A stretch of DNA of 64,000 nt from Malaya genurostris (lineage: Eukaryota > Arthropoda > Insecta > Diptera > Culicidae). A program made the position numbers and the translations under genes. The stretch lies in contig NC_080571.1 in assembly GCF_030247185.1 (NCBI RefSeq), forward strand, positions 81,278,525 to 81,342,524. Reading direction: 5' to 3'. Under the pieces are notes generated by a model. It made no database searches. It worked only from the letters and a program-made list of their open reading frames with translations, and had not been told where the DNA came from. Position 1 is the first letter of the stretch; every line of letters begins with the position of its first letter. Below, in pieces: positions 42,696-54,235 of this stretch.

Positions 42696-43789
42696 CAGTT
42701 CGCTTTCACATCTCATCCATGTCAGTCGATAAAACAAAACCGCTTACGTTCGGGACAGAAGAAACCAAGTACAGTATTGTGTAGTGAACAATAGAACGAC
42801 CTCGAAATAAGTGAAGCAAACGAACAAAAGCTACCGCCGACACGAAAGAATACAATTGTTGTTCACTTCAGGCAGTGCGAAATTCGACCTTCGATACGAG
42901 AACTTGAAGGTTTACTAAAGGAGCAAATGCATCTTGACATCAAACGTGTGCATTTACTTCAATGCAATAAGACGAATAATGTTGTTCACATCCAGTTTTA
43001 TAAAGAGTTGGATGCAATTCAATTCGCAAAAGACAATAATAATGTACACTTTGTGGAGCATGAAAATATCAAGTACCGCATTCCAGTAAATATGGAAGAT
43101 AGTGCTATAGAAGTTCGTGTACATGATCTTCCCTCAAGCGTTATCGATCTTTATATTCGAAAAACTATGTCCCAATACAAAGAGATTATCTTTATCAAAA
43201 AAGAAAAGTGGAAGAACTTTTTCCCCGGTATTCTAAATGGCGTACGTTTGGTACGCATGCGCTTGAAGAGGCCTATACCTTCTTATGTGACTTTCGGTCA
43301 GGATACAAGAATCCCGTGCAAATCACTTGTTACCTATGACAATCAGATGGCAACATGTCAATATTGCCAAAAAGCTGTTCACTACGGTAAGCCATGTGAT
43401 AAACCGGACAAGGAGACAACTATACCAAAGGACAACGGTGCTTCCTTCACACCAACCCCAAGCAATCCCAGTACACCTGTGACAGTCACCAACAACAGGG
43501 AAGTATCCCCTTCAACGAAACCATCCAACGTAACCCCTATAGAACAAAGTACACCAGCCGCAGTTAACAACTTACCCTCCAACCAACCAGCAACTGCAAC
43601 CAATGTACAACAAGGAAATCAACAGCAATACCAGCAATATCAACCCTCGCAGGAAGGAAATGAAAGCTCCTCTTTCCCTAGAAAAAGGGTGACAACGAGA
43701 TCCAATACAAAAATTATTTAAAAAATCTGCTCAATCAGCCACGTAAAGCTTACGCAAATAGGCCTGAATAAAAATATCTTTTAAATGAA
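42696..43789 (+). mobile_element. Gag-only retroelement, copy 1
   Basis: The element is about 1.09 kb, collinear with 49922-51106. They share the 5' leader (TCAGTCGATAAAACAAAACC), a single gag-like ORF and a 3' end (GGCCTGAATAAAAATATCTT then A-rich). No reverse transcriptase or other ORF is found between these ends in either copy. A mariner sits directly beyond the 3' end (43801), which obscures any target duplication. Confidence 0.65.
42807..43721 (+). pseudogene. Gag-like protein with one zinc knuckle (start codon lost)
   Basis: The frame is open from 42807 to 43721 (304 codons). Copy 2 begins with ATG at the position that is ATA here (42807-42809), so the original start seems to be lost. 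The next ATG is at 42927. The N-terminal half has an RRM-like alternation (VHIQFYKELDAIQFA, EVRVHDLPSSVIDLYIRKTMSQY, GVRLVRMRLKRPIPSYV). A Cys-His knuckle CQYCQKAVHYGKPC follows, and the tail is Pro/Thr/Asn/Gln-rich. Proteins of this plan serve as ORF1 of non-LTR retrotransposons. No family is named with confidence. Confidence 0.65.
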
Positions 43790-43800
43790 AAAAGGTCATA

Positions 43801-45010
43801 TCAGGTGTACAACTTTGCTCCGCCGTTTTTCGATAGGTGGCTGTACCGGCTGAGGCTGGTCAAAATACATAGATGATAATGCCTTTAAAGTGAGTGTGTA
43901 CAGTGCCTAACGAATTGTCATCGCCGTTTCAGTGACAGTTGTTCTTGTTTTCGTATTATTCACGCTCGAAAATGTCTGTTTATGTGCCCAATTCTCGCCA
44001 TTTGCGGGAAGTTTTACTTTTCTGTTACAATTCGAAAAAAAATGCAGCTGAAGCGCATCGAATGCTCTCAGGAACTTACGATGATACTGCTCTGAGTGAA
44101 AGCACGTGTCGGGAGTGGTTTCAACGTTTTAAAAATGGTGATTTTGATGTCGAAGACAGACATGGTGGTGGAAGAGAAAAAACCTTCAAAGATAAACAAC
44201 TAGAAGCATTGCTTGCCGAATCGTTGGGAGTGAGTCAGCAAGCCATTTCAAAACGTTTCAAGGTCCTGGGCATGATTCAGAAAGAAGGAAACTGGGTGCC
44301 GTACGAGTTGAAACCGAGGGACAACGAGCGCCGTCTATTTGTATGTGAGCAACTGCTCCAAAGACAAAATCGTAAGAGGTTTTTACATCGGATCGTAAAC
44401 GGTGATGAAGAGTGGGTTCGATACGATAATCCTAAACCCATAAAATCTTGGGGAAAGCCCGGGTATGCTACTTCGTCGAAGGCAAAACCGAATATTCACG
44501 GCGCCAAGATTATGATTTGTATTTGGTGGGATCAGCTCGGTGTGATTTACTACGAGCTCTTAAAACCGGGTGAAACCATCACAGGAGATCGCTACCGAAC
44601 GCAACTGATGCACCTTAGTCGCGCGCTAAAAGAAAAGTGGCCACAATATTAAGAGCGATATGACAAAGTCATCCTCCAAAACGACAATGCTCGGCCTCAC
44701 GTCGCAAAAGTGGTCAAAAAGTACCTGGAAACGCTGAAATGGGATGTGTTGTCCCACACGCCGTATTCCCCAGATATCGCCCCTTCTGACTTCCACCTAT
44801 TCCGTACGATGGCACACGGCCTGGCAGATCAACATTTTCAATCCTTCGAAGAGTTGGAAAAATGGATTGCTTCATGGATAGCGTCAAAAGAGGACTCCTT
44901 ATTTCGAGCCGGGATCCGAAAATTGCCAGAAATATGGGAGAAAGTTGTCGCTAGCGACGGACAATACTTTGAATAATACATCTGTAAGCACTTTTTCGCA
45001 ATAAAATAAA
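43801..45010 (+). mobile_element. mariner-family element (DD34D)
   Basis: The left end TCAGGTGTACAACTTTGCTC follows TA (43799-43800) and looks like a mariner inverted repeat. The transposase gene fills the middle. A clear matching right end was not found after the gene (45000 onward), so the right terminus may be lost and the boundary is approximate. Confidence 0.8.
43972..44976 (+). pseudogene. mariner transposase with a single premature stop
   Basis: It runs from ATG 43972 (MSVYVPNSRHLREVL) to TAA 44974-44976, 334 codons, slightly shorter than typical mariners of about 345. The N-terminal helix-turn-helix region (STCREWFQRFKNGDFDVEDR) and second helix-turn-helix (SLGVSQQAISKRFKVLGM) bind the ends. 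The DD34D triad is VNGDEEW, LQNDNARPHVA and YSPDIAPSDFHLF, with 34 residues between the last two aspartates. The only lesion is TAA at 44650-44652, where a single base change from CAA (Gln) would explain it; the frame continues unchanged afterwards. An upstream in-frame start at 43939 is less likely. Confidence 0.9.
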
Positions 45011-46550
45011 ATAATAAATGATACAAAAATCAAAATCACTTAGAGATCAGATCAGTTGTGATTTCGGAACGATGAGTTTTTTTTTGGTTAAGATCACTTG
45101 TGATGAAATTTTCCAGCCCTGTTTATAACTAATGATATTACATGTCAATATACTGTAATATAACAATTTATCCCATCCTAGCATGATCCATTCTAATTAC
45201 AAACATTTCCACGAATTTGGATATCCCTTACAGAAATGCGCATATCGCATTTACCTCGACACGACGCCACAGAAAAAGATTAATTTACTCCACGAAAATG
45301 CATCATCGCCTAAGTTGACATCACCATAACATTTTCCGCGATTAGAAAGGTCCTGAGAGTGACCGGGACTTATTGCTGAAATACGAAATCAAATTTTGTA
45401 CATCATCATGCTCGGGTTTCTACTCTAGGGAAAATAAGACGGTTCACCATAACTTCAGAGCGACACACCGTCGCTATTCCAATCACGTCGGTTTCGTCCA
45501 TGACTGGTATTAGGCGTACACAATATGGAACATAGGCAGTTGGAGTTAATTCGATATCTTCCACCGTTGGGCACGTTCCACACGATGACGCGACGATTTC
45601 GGGGACGATTGAGCATTTCTTTCTTGTATCGTTAAAGACGTTTGGTTTTGAATTTCTTGCTTACATCAAAGCTATCTGCCGCATTAGTGTCAGTTTTGCA
45701 GTTTTGGTTGAAGTTCAGAAACCAATGGGATGTAGTACGGAAAGAGCTTGAATGTTTCTATCAATATGATTTAAATCCACTAGTGTTTATTGTTTAATGT
45801 TTTTGACACTCAAAAAATGCATTGCAATACTCATTGCGGTTGTACTATTCAAATTAGTGCGGAAGCAATCAGAGAATACAATAATACGAGCTTCATCAAA
45901 TTCGAAGTGAATGAAACCCATCCACTCTTATTCAGAACGTTTTTCAACCAAATTATCCGCAAACATTTGGTTTACCGAAAATACGCACTTCATTAGACAG
46001 ATAGAACATGCTGACAGCTTCACCAATCTCTCCCTCCGGCTCTTGCTGGAAAATCCATCATCAACTGAACCATTTTATTCCCGTATGTTCTACATCGGTG
46101 ACTGTCAGCATTACATTCATTACTGATTAATCAAAAATACCACAAATAGCACCATCGGCTCGGGCAGGGAAAATGATTCCTCTGGGGTAAGTGTAATGTT
46201 TATCATTTCGCATTTTTCATTCATATTCGCTTTGCAGTGTGGGGGGGGTGCTGTACTGTACCTACACATAGGCAACTAGGCATAGCAATCAGAACACGTT
46301 CGCTCTCATATTCATCATCATCTTTGTAAGGAAAGATGAACGCTATCTAGCGGCGGTGTCACTCAACTTGTTAAGGGAGTACAATGACGAAACAAATTGA
46401 AAAGCAACGAATGAGAATTTGTTTGAAGAATTGCATTATAAATATGAACATTCTTTCGATTAAGTAAAAAATAAGATCACTTCATTATAGGGTATCCCTG
46501 TAAGTTTAAAACCGATTTAAAAAATAAACGAACAATTCATTGTTGATGTA
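45011..46550. other. Unassigned non-coding DNA
   Basis: Short ORFs only. A G run lies at about 46241-46248. No repeat ends or gene signals are recognised. Confidence 0.4.
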
Positions 46551-46554
46551 GGAC

Positions 46555-46620
46555 TACGTCTTTTTTAAGCTGAATACGTTCTACTTTACTATGGGGCGCC
46601 TATTCCATATCTACCCTCTA
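46555..46620 (-). repeat. Short dispersed repeat D
   Basis: On the minus strand GCCCCATAGTAAAGTAGAACGT and following bases match 29535-29570 (GTGCCCCATAGTAAAGTAAG). It is too short to classify. Confidence 0.4.
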
Positions 46621-46869
46621 AGAGTGCCATAAGTTTTTGATCGTGAATATCTCTTGTTGTATCTAACGTGCATCATTTCGGTTGGTTCAGGACCAGAGCT
46701 CAGTTCCAGTTCCAGTATCAAGAATTCAGGTTCAACATCCAGTTCAAGAATCAAGCTTTCAGCACTGCTACGGGACGAATTCGTTTTGTGCACCGTTCGC
46801 AGTGTGACTTTCGTTTCTAACAAAGACAATTTCATCAGCATTCAGCTGTTGGTCCTTCGCAATAACAAA

Positions 46870-47110
46870 CCAACCGTGAAAAGGCTACATATGAGACCTT
46901 TTAAGGGCTATGAAAAAAAAAATGAAATATGCAAATCGGAAGTGAGAATAAATAGTTTGATGCACGTGGTACGAACTTTGCACCAAACGAGTGCAAATAA
47001 AGCCAGCATTTGACTGCTTTGCGTTCGAGAAAAATGCATCAAACAGTGTTCAATGTTGAAGGAAAAGTCCACAATTCGGCCCTTCTGAAAACCAAAACAG
47101 AATTTCGTGT
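46870..47110 (+). other. Region with histone-type stem-loop-like sequence
   Basis: AGACCTTTTAAGGGCT at 46891-46909 can form a 6-bp stem with a 4-nt TTTA loop and one mismatch, like the 3' end of replication histone mRNAs. ATGCAAAT (an octamer-like word) follows at about 46927. A similar AGCCCTTTTAAGAGCT is at about 48429-48444. No histone coding sequence was found beside either. Confidence 0.25.
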
Positions 47111-47195
47111 GTTGCCTGTTGATAGTGTCATTAACAAATCCGAAATGAAACAATTAACATAAAATTTCAGTGCGTTGTTGTTTTGCGAGCTGTTA

Positions 47196-48398
47196 AGGAG
47201 TGTAGTGTATTTGTGTTGTACGCATGTATTTGTGATGGTTTTCTTTATGCTCAGATCACAGCATGCTGTGCGTTTGGCTGTCAGCTTTCGTTTGTTTACT
47301 TGTTTGTGTGGTTGAAATTCTGCGTTTTCAAAATGTCGCGTATTGAAAAGGAAGTGAAAATTAAGGTTCTGAACACATGGCTAAGTGAGAATGGTATTAC
47401 TATGCGAAAATTGGCGAAGCGGTTTGGAATTCATCATGCCATCATTAATAAGTTTGGGGAACACTTTTCTTTGGATAAACTACCAGGAAGAGGCAGAAAA
47501 TCCGGTTCTCCCAAACCGAAACTGGACCAGAAAGTGGTACCTCTAATAATGAAGAACAAATCAATGTCAATACGTGATTTGGCCAAAAAAGCAGGTACGA
47601 GTGTCGGAATGATCCAGCGTATCAAGAGGCGAAATCACCTGAAGACCTACAAGAAGTAGAAAATCTCGAGACAGTGTACAACAGAAGAAGCGAGCAGTAA
47701 CAAGGGCCCAGAAATTGTATTTGTGTCTTTTGCAGTGCCCGGATATATACGTTTTGATGGACGATGAGACTTATGTAAAGGAGGACTCAAAAACCCTTCC
47801 AGGTCCACAATACTTTACTGTCGTCGTTGGGGAGGATGTGAGCGATGCGGACAAGTCGATTCAAATGGAGAAATTCGGTCGAAAGGTACTGGTATGGCAA
47901 GCAATATGTTCCTGTGGTTTGAAGTCAACCATCCTTTTCACTACCGGAACTATAAATGCAGAAATCTATCGATCTCCAGAAGAGATTGCTGCCTTTGTAT
48001 AAAAAACCTCCAATGTTTTGACCGGATTTAGCGTCGGCTCACTATGCCAAAACCACTCTCAATTGGCTTGCGGAAAAGGGTAGAAATTTTCGTTGAGAAA
48101 AATATCAATCCTTCAAATTACCCTCAGCTTCGACCCATCGAACATTACTGGACAATCGTGAAGAGGGTCTTCAAGAAGACTGGTAAAGCAGCTGGGAACA
48201 AGCAGGAGTTCAAAAAAATTTGGGCTAAAGCGTCCAAAAACTGCGATGCAACACTTGTCCGGAACTTGAAGAAGAGCGTTCGATCAAAAGTTCGAAAATT
48301 CGTGAAGGAATCAATCAATTTTTAGTTTGAATAAAATATCGTTTTTTATCATAATTTTAACGAAAAATTTGTGGATAGCTTATTTTCGATACACTCCT
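47196..48398 (+). mobile_element. Tc1/mariner-superfamily element, ITmD37E-like, copy C
   Basis: It is 1203 bp, with TA at 47194-47195 and 48399-48400. The right inverted repeat is complete. The left keeps only the first 9 bases (AGGAGTGTA), then jumps to sequence internal to copy B, a deletion of about 28 bp that removes most of the transposase-binding site. Confidence 0.9.
47333..48325 (+). pseudogene. DD37E transposase, copy C, broken
   Basis: It starts at ATG 47333 with the same N-terminus as copy B. The lesions are a 12-nt in-frame deletion after HHA in the first helix-turn-helix, a TAG at 47657-47659 where copy B has CAG, a small deletion just after it, and further shifts near 48000 and 48090. 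The first catalytic site (MDDETYVKED) and the last (RPIEHYW) are better kept than in copy B. It must have moved, if at all, with transposase from another copy. Confidence 0.87.
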
Positions 48399-48487
48399 TA
48401 TACATCGACCGTGAAAATTCTACAAATCAGCCCTTTTAAGAGCTATAAACGCGTTTAGTTAAAATTTACAGTCTGATAGATTATAAT

Positions 48488-49171
48488 CAATGTTTTTCGA
48501 ATATCAAAAATACAACGAACGCCAATGATCATCGTTCGCTTCCCTTCGCCTTTGTTCGATAATCGCTCTGATATTCGGACTTGTCCGTATATTCGGGTGC
48601 GAACGAAGCCGACGCTGCTTCGTTGCTCGCATGAAGATCTCTTCCTTGCAGTTGTTATTCGCATTGAACATACCCCCGAATGACTTAACGCGAATGTGGA
48701 ACGAATATTCATGTCAAAATTTAATTCGCGATGATCGTTCGTGCTGTCTTTGAAACAAGCAAATTAAGACGTTTCCCCTTGCATTAATACCATAGTCTTA
48801 GGTGTATGTGATGAACCATATCCCAGTACTCTCCCATTGCTGCTACCTCACGAAATATGTTGGATTTATTAGATGAAGAATGCGTCGCGACGAATGGAAT
48901 CCAACGATCTCGCAGTAACGCTATTCGAACCAATTCGAAGAGTAAAGTAAATCAACGAATGTAAAAAACGAACATGCACGATATATACCGGCAGCGAAGA
49001 ATGTAATATTATATTCGGGTTATCTACAATTATCGCTAATTCATTTTCACCCTTCTCTTTTTCGTGCAGTGAATAGGTCAACGTTGTTCGAGACGGGTGT
49101 AAGTAATAGAAGAATATTCGCGGTGAAGGTGGATGAATGAATTAGGTACATGAAGAATATGTGCAACATTG
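48488..49171. mobile_element. Non-autonomous element, family B, copy 2
   Basis: The 684-bp unit is flanked by a perfect 8-bp duplication ATTATAAT (48480-48487 and 49172-49179). It begins CAATGTTT and ends CAACATTG. It aligns with 10633-11294 along its length, for example ACTTAACGCGAATGTGGAAC and GCAACATTG at the end. No coding capacity is seen. Confidence 0.8.
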
Positions 49172-49508
49172 ATTATAATTAGAAAATTTTCGCATTCTTT
49201 TCTCGACATTCTTATATTACTCTATTCTCTTTTTGATCAACACAGCTGTCTAAAATTTTCTTCACCAAGTAGATTCAAATCGATTATGAACACTACGTCT
49301 GCATCAATCATATCAGTATCGTATCCACGGCCAATAGGTCCACCTGGCAACAAATGACGGACATCAGTGGTACCCATTGAAAACCGAAACCAACTCGTCA
49401 CCTCCAGCATCCCAGACAACATGAAAGGTTCTTTTCAGAACCATCATTATTATAAAAAATTGTTTCTTTTATTCCCAATACTTTCGTTGCGTCGCATCAT
49501 ATTTGATG

Positions 49509-49590
49509 TTGGACTTATTATTATTATTATGTCTTTTATTTAGACCCAATTGAAACCTGTATTTGTCATTCACCGGTGTTGATCTCATGC
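49509..49590 (-). mobile_element. Possible 3'-end relic of a non-LTR retrotransposon, TAA tail
   Basis: On the minus strand it reads ACACCGGTGAATGACAAATA, GGGTCTAAATAAAAGACA and then ATAATAATAATAA. A short TAA-repeat tail is known from I-type elements. Only the 3' end is present. Confidence 0.4.
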
Positions 49591-49921
49591 TTTAGAAGGG
49601 CACAGTTTCAGTTCCAGTGAGCCAAAGTTATTCGTATTAACGTGAATCCAGTTATGTCTATGATGTTACCCATCCGCCATTTCTATATACAGCAATCTCA
49701 GATCTCTCAGCATTTCGTGATATTTGGAAGAATCGTTGTCGATCGCAAAATATTAGACCCGTAATTTTTTATTTTGTCATTAGGGTGACCATTTTCATGT
49801 TAGATAAAAAAAAATCGATTTTTTAGATTTTCTTTAAAAATACATTCTTTTTAAAAACATAACTTTTGAATCACTCGACCGATTCCGCTAATTTTTAGAT
49901 ATGTTGTCAATAAATGCATAT

Positions 49922-51106
49922 CAGTTGACTTTCAGACCTCATACAAGTCAGTCGATAAAACAAAACCGCTTACGTTCGGGACAGAAGAAATCAAGTACAG
50001 TATTGTGTAGTGAACAATAGAACGACCTCGAAATGAGTGAACCAAATGAACAAAAGCTACCGCCGACACGAAAGAATACAATTGTTGTTGACTTCAATTC
50101 AAAATTCGTCGTTCGATACGAAAACTTGAAGATTTGCTTATCTTGACATTAAACGTGTGCATTTACTTCAATGCAATAAGACAAATAATGTTGTTTACAT
50201 CCAGTTCTATAAAGAGTTGGATGCAATTCAATTCACAAAAAACAATAACAATGCGCACTATGTTGAGCACGAAAACATCAAGTACAACATACCAGTATAT
50301 ATGGAAGATAGTGCTAGAGAAGTGCGTGTGCATGATCTTCCCTCGAGTGTTATCGATCCTTATATTCGCAAAACTATGTCCCAATACGGAGAGATTCTCT
50401 CTATCAAAAAATAAAAGTGGAAGAACTTTTTCCCCGGTATTCTAAATGGCGTACGTTTGGTACGCATGCGATTGAAGAGGCCTATACCTTCTTATGTGAC
50501 TTTCGATCAGGATACAAGAGTCCCGTGCAAATCACTTGTTACCTATGACAATCAGATGGCCACATGTCAATATTGCCAAAAAGCTGTTCACTACGGTAAG
50601 CCATGTGATAAATTGGACAGGGAGACAACTACACCAAAGGACAACGGTGCTTCCTTCACGCCAACCCCAAACAACCCCAGTACACCTGTGACAGTCACCA
50701 ACAACAACGAAGCATCCCCTTCAACGAAACTATCAGTATCCCCTATAGAACAAAGTACACCAGCTGCAGTTAACAACTTACCATCCAACCACCAGCAACT
50801 CCTACCAATGTACAACAAGGCGCATCTACAGCAACTAGCAACGAACTCAAGACTGCGAACAGTAAGGAAAACAAAAAGAAGACGGAAATCAACAACAATA
50901 CCACCGATGCGGCAATGGATGACGAGACGAACCACGAACAAAGTGCACCTCAATCCTCGCAGGGGGGAAATGGAAGCTCCTCTCCTTCTAGAAAACAGGG
51001 TGACAACGAGATGCAATACAAAAAAAAATATTTAAAAAATCGGCTCAATCGGCTACGTAAAGCTCGTACGCAAATAGGCCTGCATAAAAATATCTTTTAA
51101 ATAAAA
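49922..51106 (+). mobile_element. Gag-only retroelement, copy 2
   Basis: This 1185-bp element is flanked by a 14-bp duplication with one difference (CAATAAATGCATAT at 49908-49921 and CAATAGATGCATAT at 51107-51120). It begins CAGTTGACTTTCAG and ends TTTTAAATAAAA. The variable 14-bp duplication and A-rich 3' end indicate LINE-type reverse transcription. There is no room for a reverse transcriptase. It has the same structure as 42696-43789. Confidence 0.75.
50033..51035 (+). pseudogene. Gag-like protein, copy 2, broken
   Basis: It starts at ATG 50033 (MSEPNEQKLPPTRKN). Compared with copy 1 it has deletions of 4 and about 13 nt before 50150, a GAA-to-TAA change at 50412-50414, and a 1-nt loss near 50790 that shifts the Gln/Asn-rich tail. 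The knuckle CQYCQKAVHYGKPC (about 50567-50610) is kept. It is longer than copy 1 in the C-terminal low-complexity part. It cannot be made as one protein. Confidence 0.7.
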
Positions 51107-51120
51107 CAATAGATGCATAT

Positions 51121-53950
51121 AGTTTTTTAAGGAAAATATACAAATATTGAAAAGTTATTGTGTTTGAAAAAGTCAATTGTATAACTTTTAAAAGGGTTTT
51201 CATTGTTTTGCAACTAATGAGCACTACGTCTTTTTTTATTTTTTTCTGAAAGCTGAAACAATTTCGCATAACATATCCAAAAATTGGCGCATTGGATGCA
51301 AGTTTTTTGTTTTTGAGTTATGTTGTCGTTTATAAGCGGCTTTAACCAGGTTTACGTCGTTCACCGCACTTGTTTTTGAGTTATGTTGTTTTGAAAATTT
51401 CAAGTTTTCGTAGTTTGCGACCGTTCGCTTCCATATAATATGCAAAAACATTCATTCACCCATTTTAGAAATCAGTTTTGAGTCGAATCGATCTCTCTAT
51501 CTGTGCAAAACTAATGGTATGTCATTCTAAGGACGTGTACAAAGATAATCCAAATCAAAGCAAGTCAATTATGATTTTGACACCTATTCTACACTAGAAT
51601 AATGTCCTGTACTTCGTTGATAATAAAATAATAAATATTAAATTTTCACTAATGAAGATGTTCGAGACGATTGAGAAAACTACTACTCATTTACATAATA
51701 TTCTCTTTAGAAATTGATAAATTATCAGCCGAAAAGTTTCCCATCTAGAACCCGTACCTTTTCTAATTTCATCAACTGAAACACAAAATGCTACGTAATT
51801 CAGTTTCACTATTGCTCATGAACAATAATGTGCCTCGATTGGCGTAACTAATTCGTCTCATATTGTATCATGAGCATTCTAGCAGTTGTGCCAATTCAAC
51901 TAATTTTCACGAGAGAACTTTTCCCGTTGCTAACCTTCCTTGCCCAACGAACGTACATCAATTACTGTCAACAATGTCCTTCTTCGAGCGGGTTTCTCAA
52001 CAACTTCCCGGCTTCATAGACAATTTAAACCTAGTGTACTAGAAAGCGACAGAGAGAGAGAGAAAGAATAATAATAAATATGACAGATAATTGACGGTTA
52101 TACCGACAGTTAGTTTCTCACATTACACTATAGTGTTCGTTTCATTTTCAGTGGTAGAACTCGAATGATGTGAAATAAGCAGATTGGTGGAAAATTATTT
52201 CATTTTTTACAAAACTTGGACACTCTGATTAGCGTAAAATCTCGTGACTCTGTAATTCTGTCCAACGGACCCAGGCGTCGGGATTTTCTTTAATACGATT
52301 ACTCAACAACAGAGTAGAAGAGATAAATCAGAATTAAATTTAAGAAGCGCAAAGGGCATTCAAGAATACCTAATTAGCCAAAGCAGCAAAACGTTAAAAG
52401 TCCATTAGCATACCCCTAAAAATTTGCATTCCGTTGTGACTAATTCGTGGAGGATACGCAACGACTTTAATAGAAATGCGATGCTATGAATAATAATCAC
52501 CAATGTTCCATCGGGCAACGAGCAAAATAATTGTTTTCTGATTCTGATCGATCAAATGCAAATGATCAATTCAAAGTAGTTATTTTAATGTTTCAATATC
52601 AGTGTCAGCATAAAAGAAAATTAACAATTCCACTCTACCCCAAAAGTGTACGACTATGATTGATCTGGGTTCAATGAAGTTTTTTTATGTCATCATCAAT
52701 TGAAATTCCGATCTGTATTAAAAATATTTCTTGGTAATGACTAAATAATTTATTCATACCGCACCGGTGACTGTGTCAGACGGAGAACCCCCAGGCAACA
52801 GTTATTTATATTTATGAAAATTCAAAACAAACCAACCCAAAAATTTACAGCACGCTTTTTGTTGAGAAACCTTTTTAACGAACCGCACAGTAAAAAAAAC
52901 AACAACACATAATCAGATTTGATTGGAACGAATATTGATGTGACGCGGGGTGTTGGGGGTGGTAAAGACGCGACTGAATTTTAATGGCGTAATTGGAAAT
53001 TGGTTCTGGTTTCGACAAAGGATTACTCCTGTGGCTAGAACATGACAGGAAGCGTGAAAATGTGGTTTGTTTCAGAGCTGGTGCTGTTTGAGTTTGTTCC
53101 TGGTGTGGCTGTGAATGTGGCTTCCCAGATTGCCACGCTCGCGTAAATTACTAATTAGCAATCTGTAAACTCACTAAAGTGAAACATTTCAACAATACGA
53201 TGAAGTTTGTACAAGATGAAGCCACAAGTGAATTCGTGATTCAAAAAGGTCATGTTAGCTGTACAATGTATTTGACAGGTCGTTTGCTCGGTTGGAATAA
53301 TGCTGTCGTTCCAAATTAATAGCTGTCGCCACTCTGGTTTTATGCACTGTTTTGCAATGTTCACATGTCCAAATGAAACACAATGTCAGAATAAAGTAGA
53401 TCGTCATCATCAATTACGTCATAGACAGAACAAAAATTTTAACATTTTTCCACCGGAAGCGATGAAAACTACCACGATGCAGTTGCTTCGAACGCAACCA
53501 TCCTTCACTAACTTCATTGCTATAATTGCATATGCAATAAAAGTCTTCAAAAATATGAGATGAAATTTTTTCACTTCGTTCACTTGATTGCGCTTTGTTT
53601 TCATCTCATTTGGTTTCGCAAAGTTGCCAAGTTATCTTCATAATGTTACAAAACAAAAATTGTTTTTCTTCTTTAAATTATCATTAAGAAGTATGTTTTT
53701 GGTATCCGTGACATTAGTTTAATTATGTTATTATATTGATATTAAGATTTGAATAAAACTGACTTCTCACTTTTTATGAACCTGTACAAATCAAATAAAT
53801 TTAGGAAATCTGTATAAAATCTGTACATTGATTTAAATCAGTATGCGAACGCATAAATCTATACAATACAGATAAATCTGTATAAATGGCATCTCTGGCT
53901 CTGCATTTTGTTTTAAGAAGGGCTAATGCCTAAATAGTAACAATTCCGTT
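51121..53950. other. Long AT-rich stretch, no gene recognised
   Basis: It includes a possible retroelement 3'-end relic at about 51330-51372 (minus), a GA-rich run at about 52052-52068 and a short AATAATAAT run after it. ORFs are short (up to 87 codons) and without motifs. It may hold unique intergenic or intronic DNA. Confidence 0.4.
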
Positions 53951-54049
53951 TTTGGTTTTATTTAAAGTTCACCAAATTAACTTTGCAATAAAATTTTAAA
54001 TTCAAAGCGAAAGGTAACGAAACGATCGAAAATTTTTTAAACTTTGAAA

Positions 54050-54235
54050 TGATTTCTAACTGGTTCTAAAAATATCGTGTTTTGTCTCATAGTTGGCATT
54101 AGGCCGTTTTTAAGAACAATTCTGACATTTTGAACCTGAGAGTGTAATAGTGGAATATTTTGTTTTGATTGCTGTCGTCATTACTAATTTATAGGATGAA
54201 TGAAGGACCAACGATAGGATAGATAAAAATCCATT
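54050..54235 (-). repeat. Dispersed repeat family C, minus copy
   Basis: It is the inverse of 11335-11480: CATAGTTGGCATTAGGCC, AATTCTGACATTTTGAACCT and GAATGAAGGACCAACGATAG, in order. Confidence 0.6.

Noticed and set aside
45790..46126. Short overlapping ORFs (68 and 71 codons)
   Set aside because: No motif, no codon-level support and no neighbouring exon signals.
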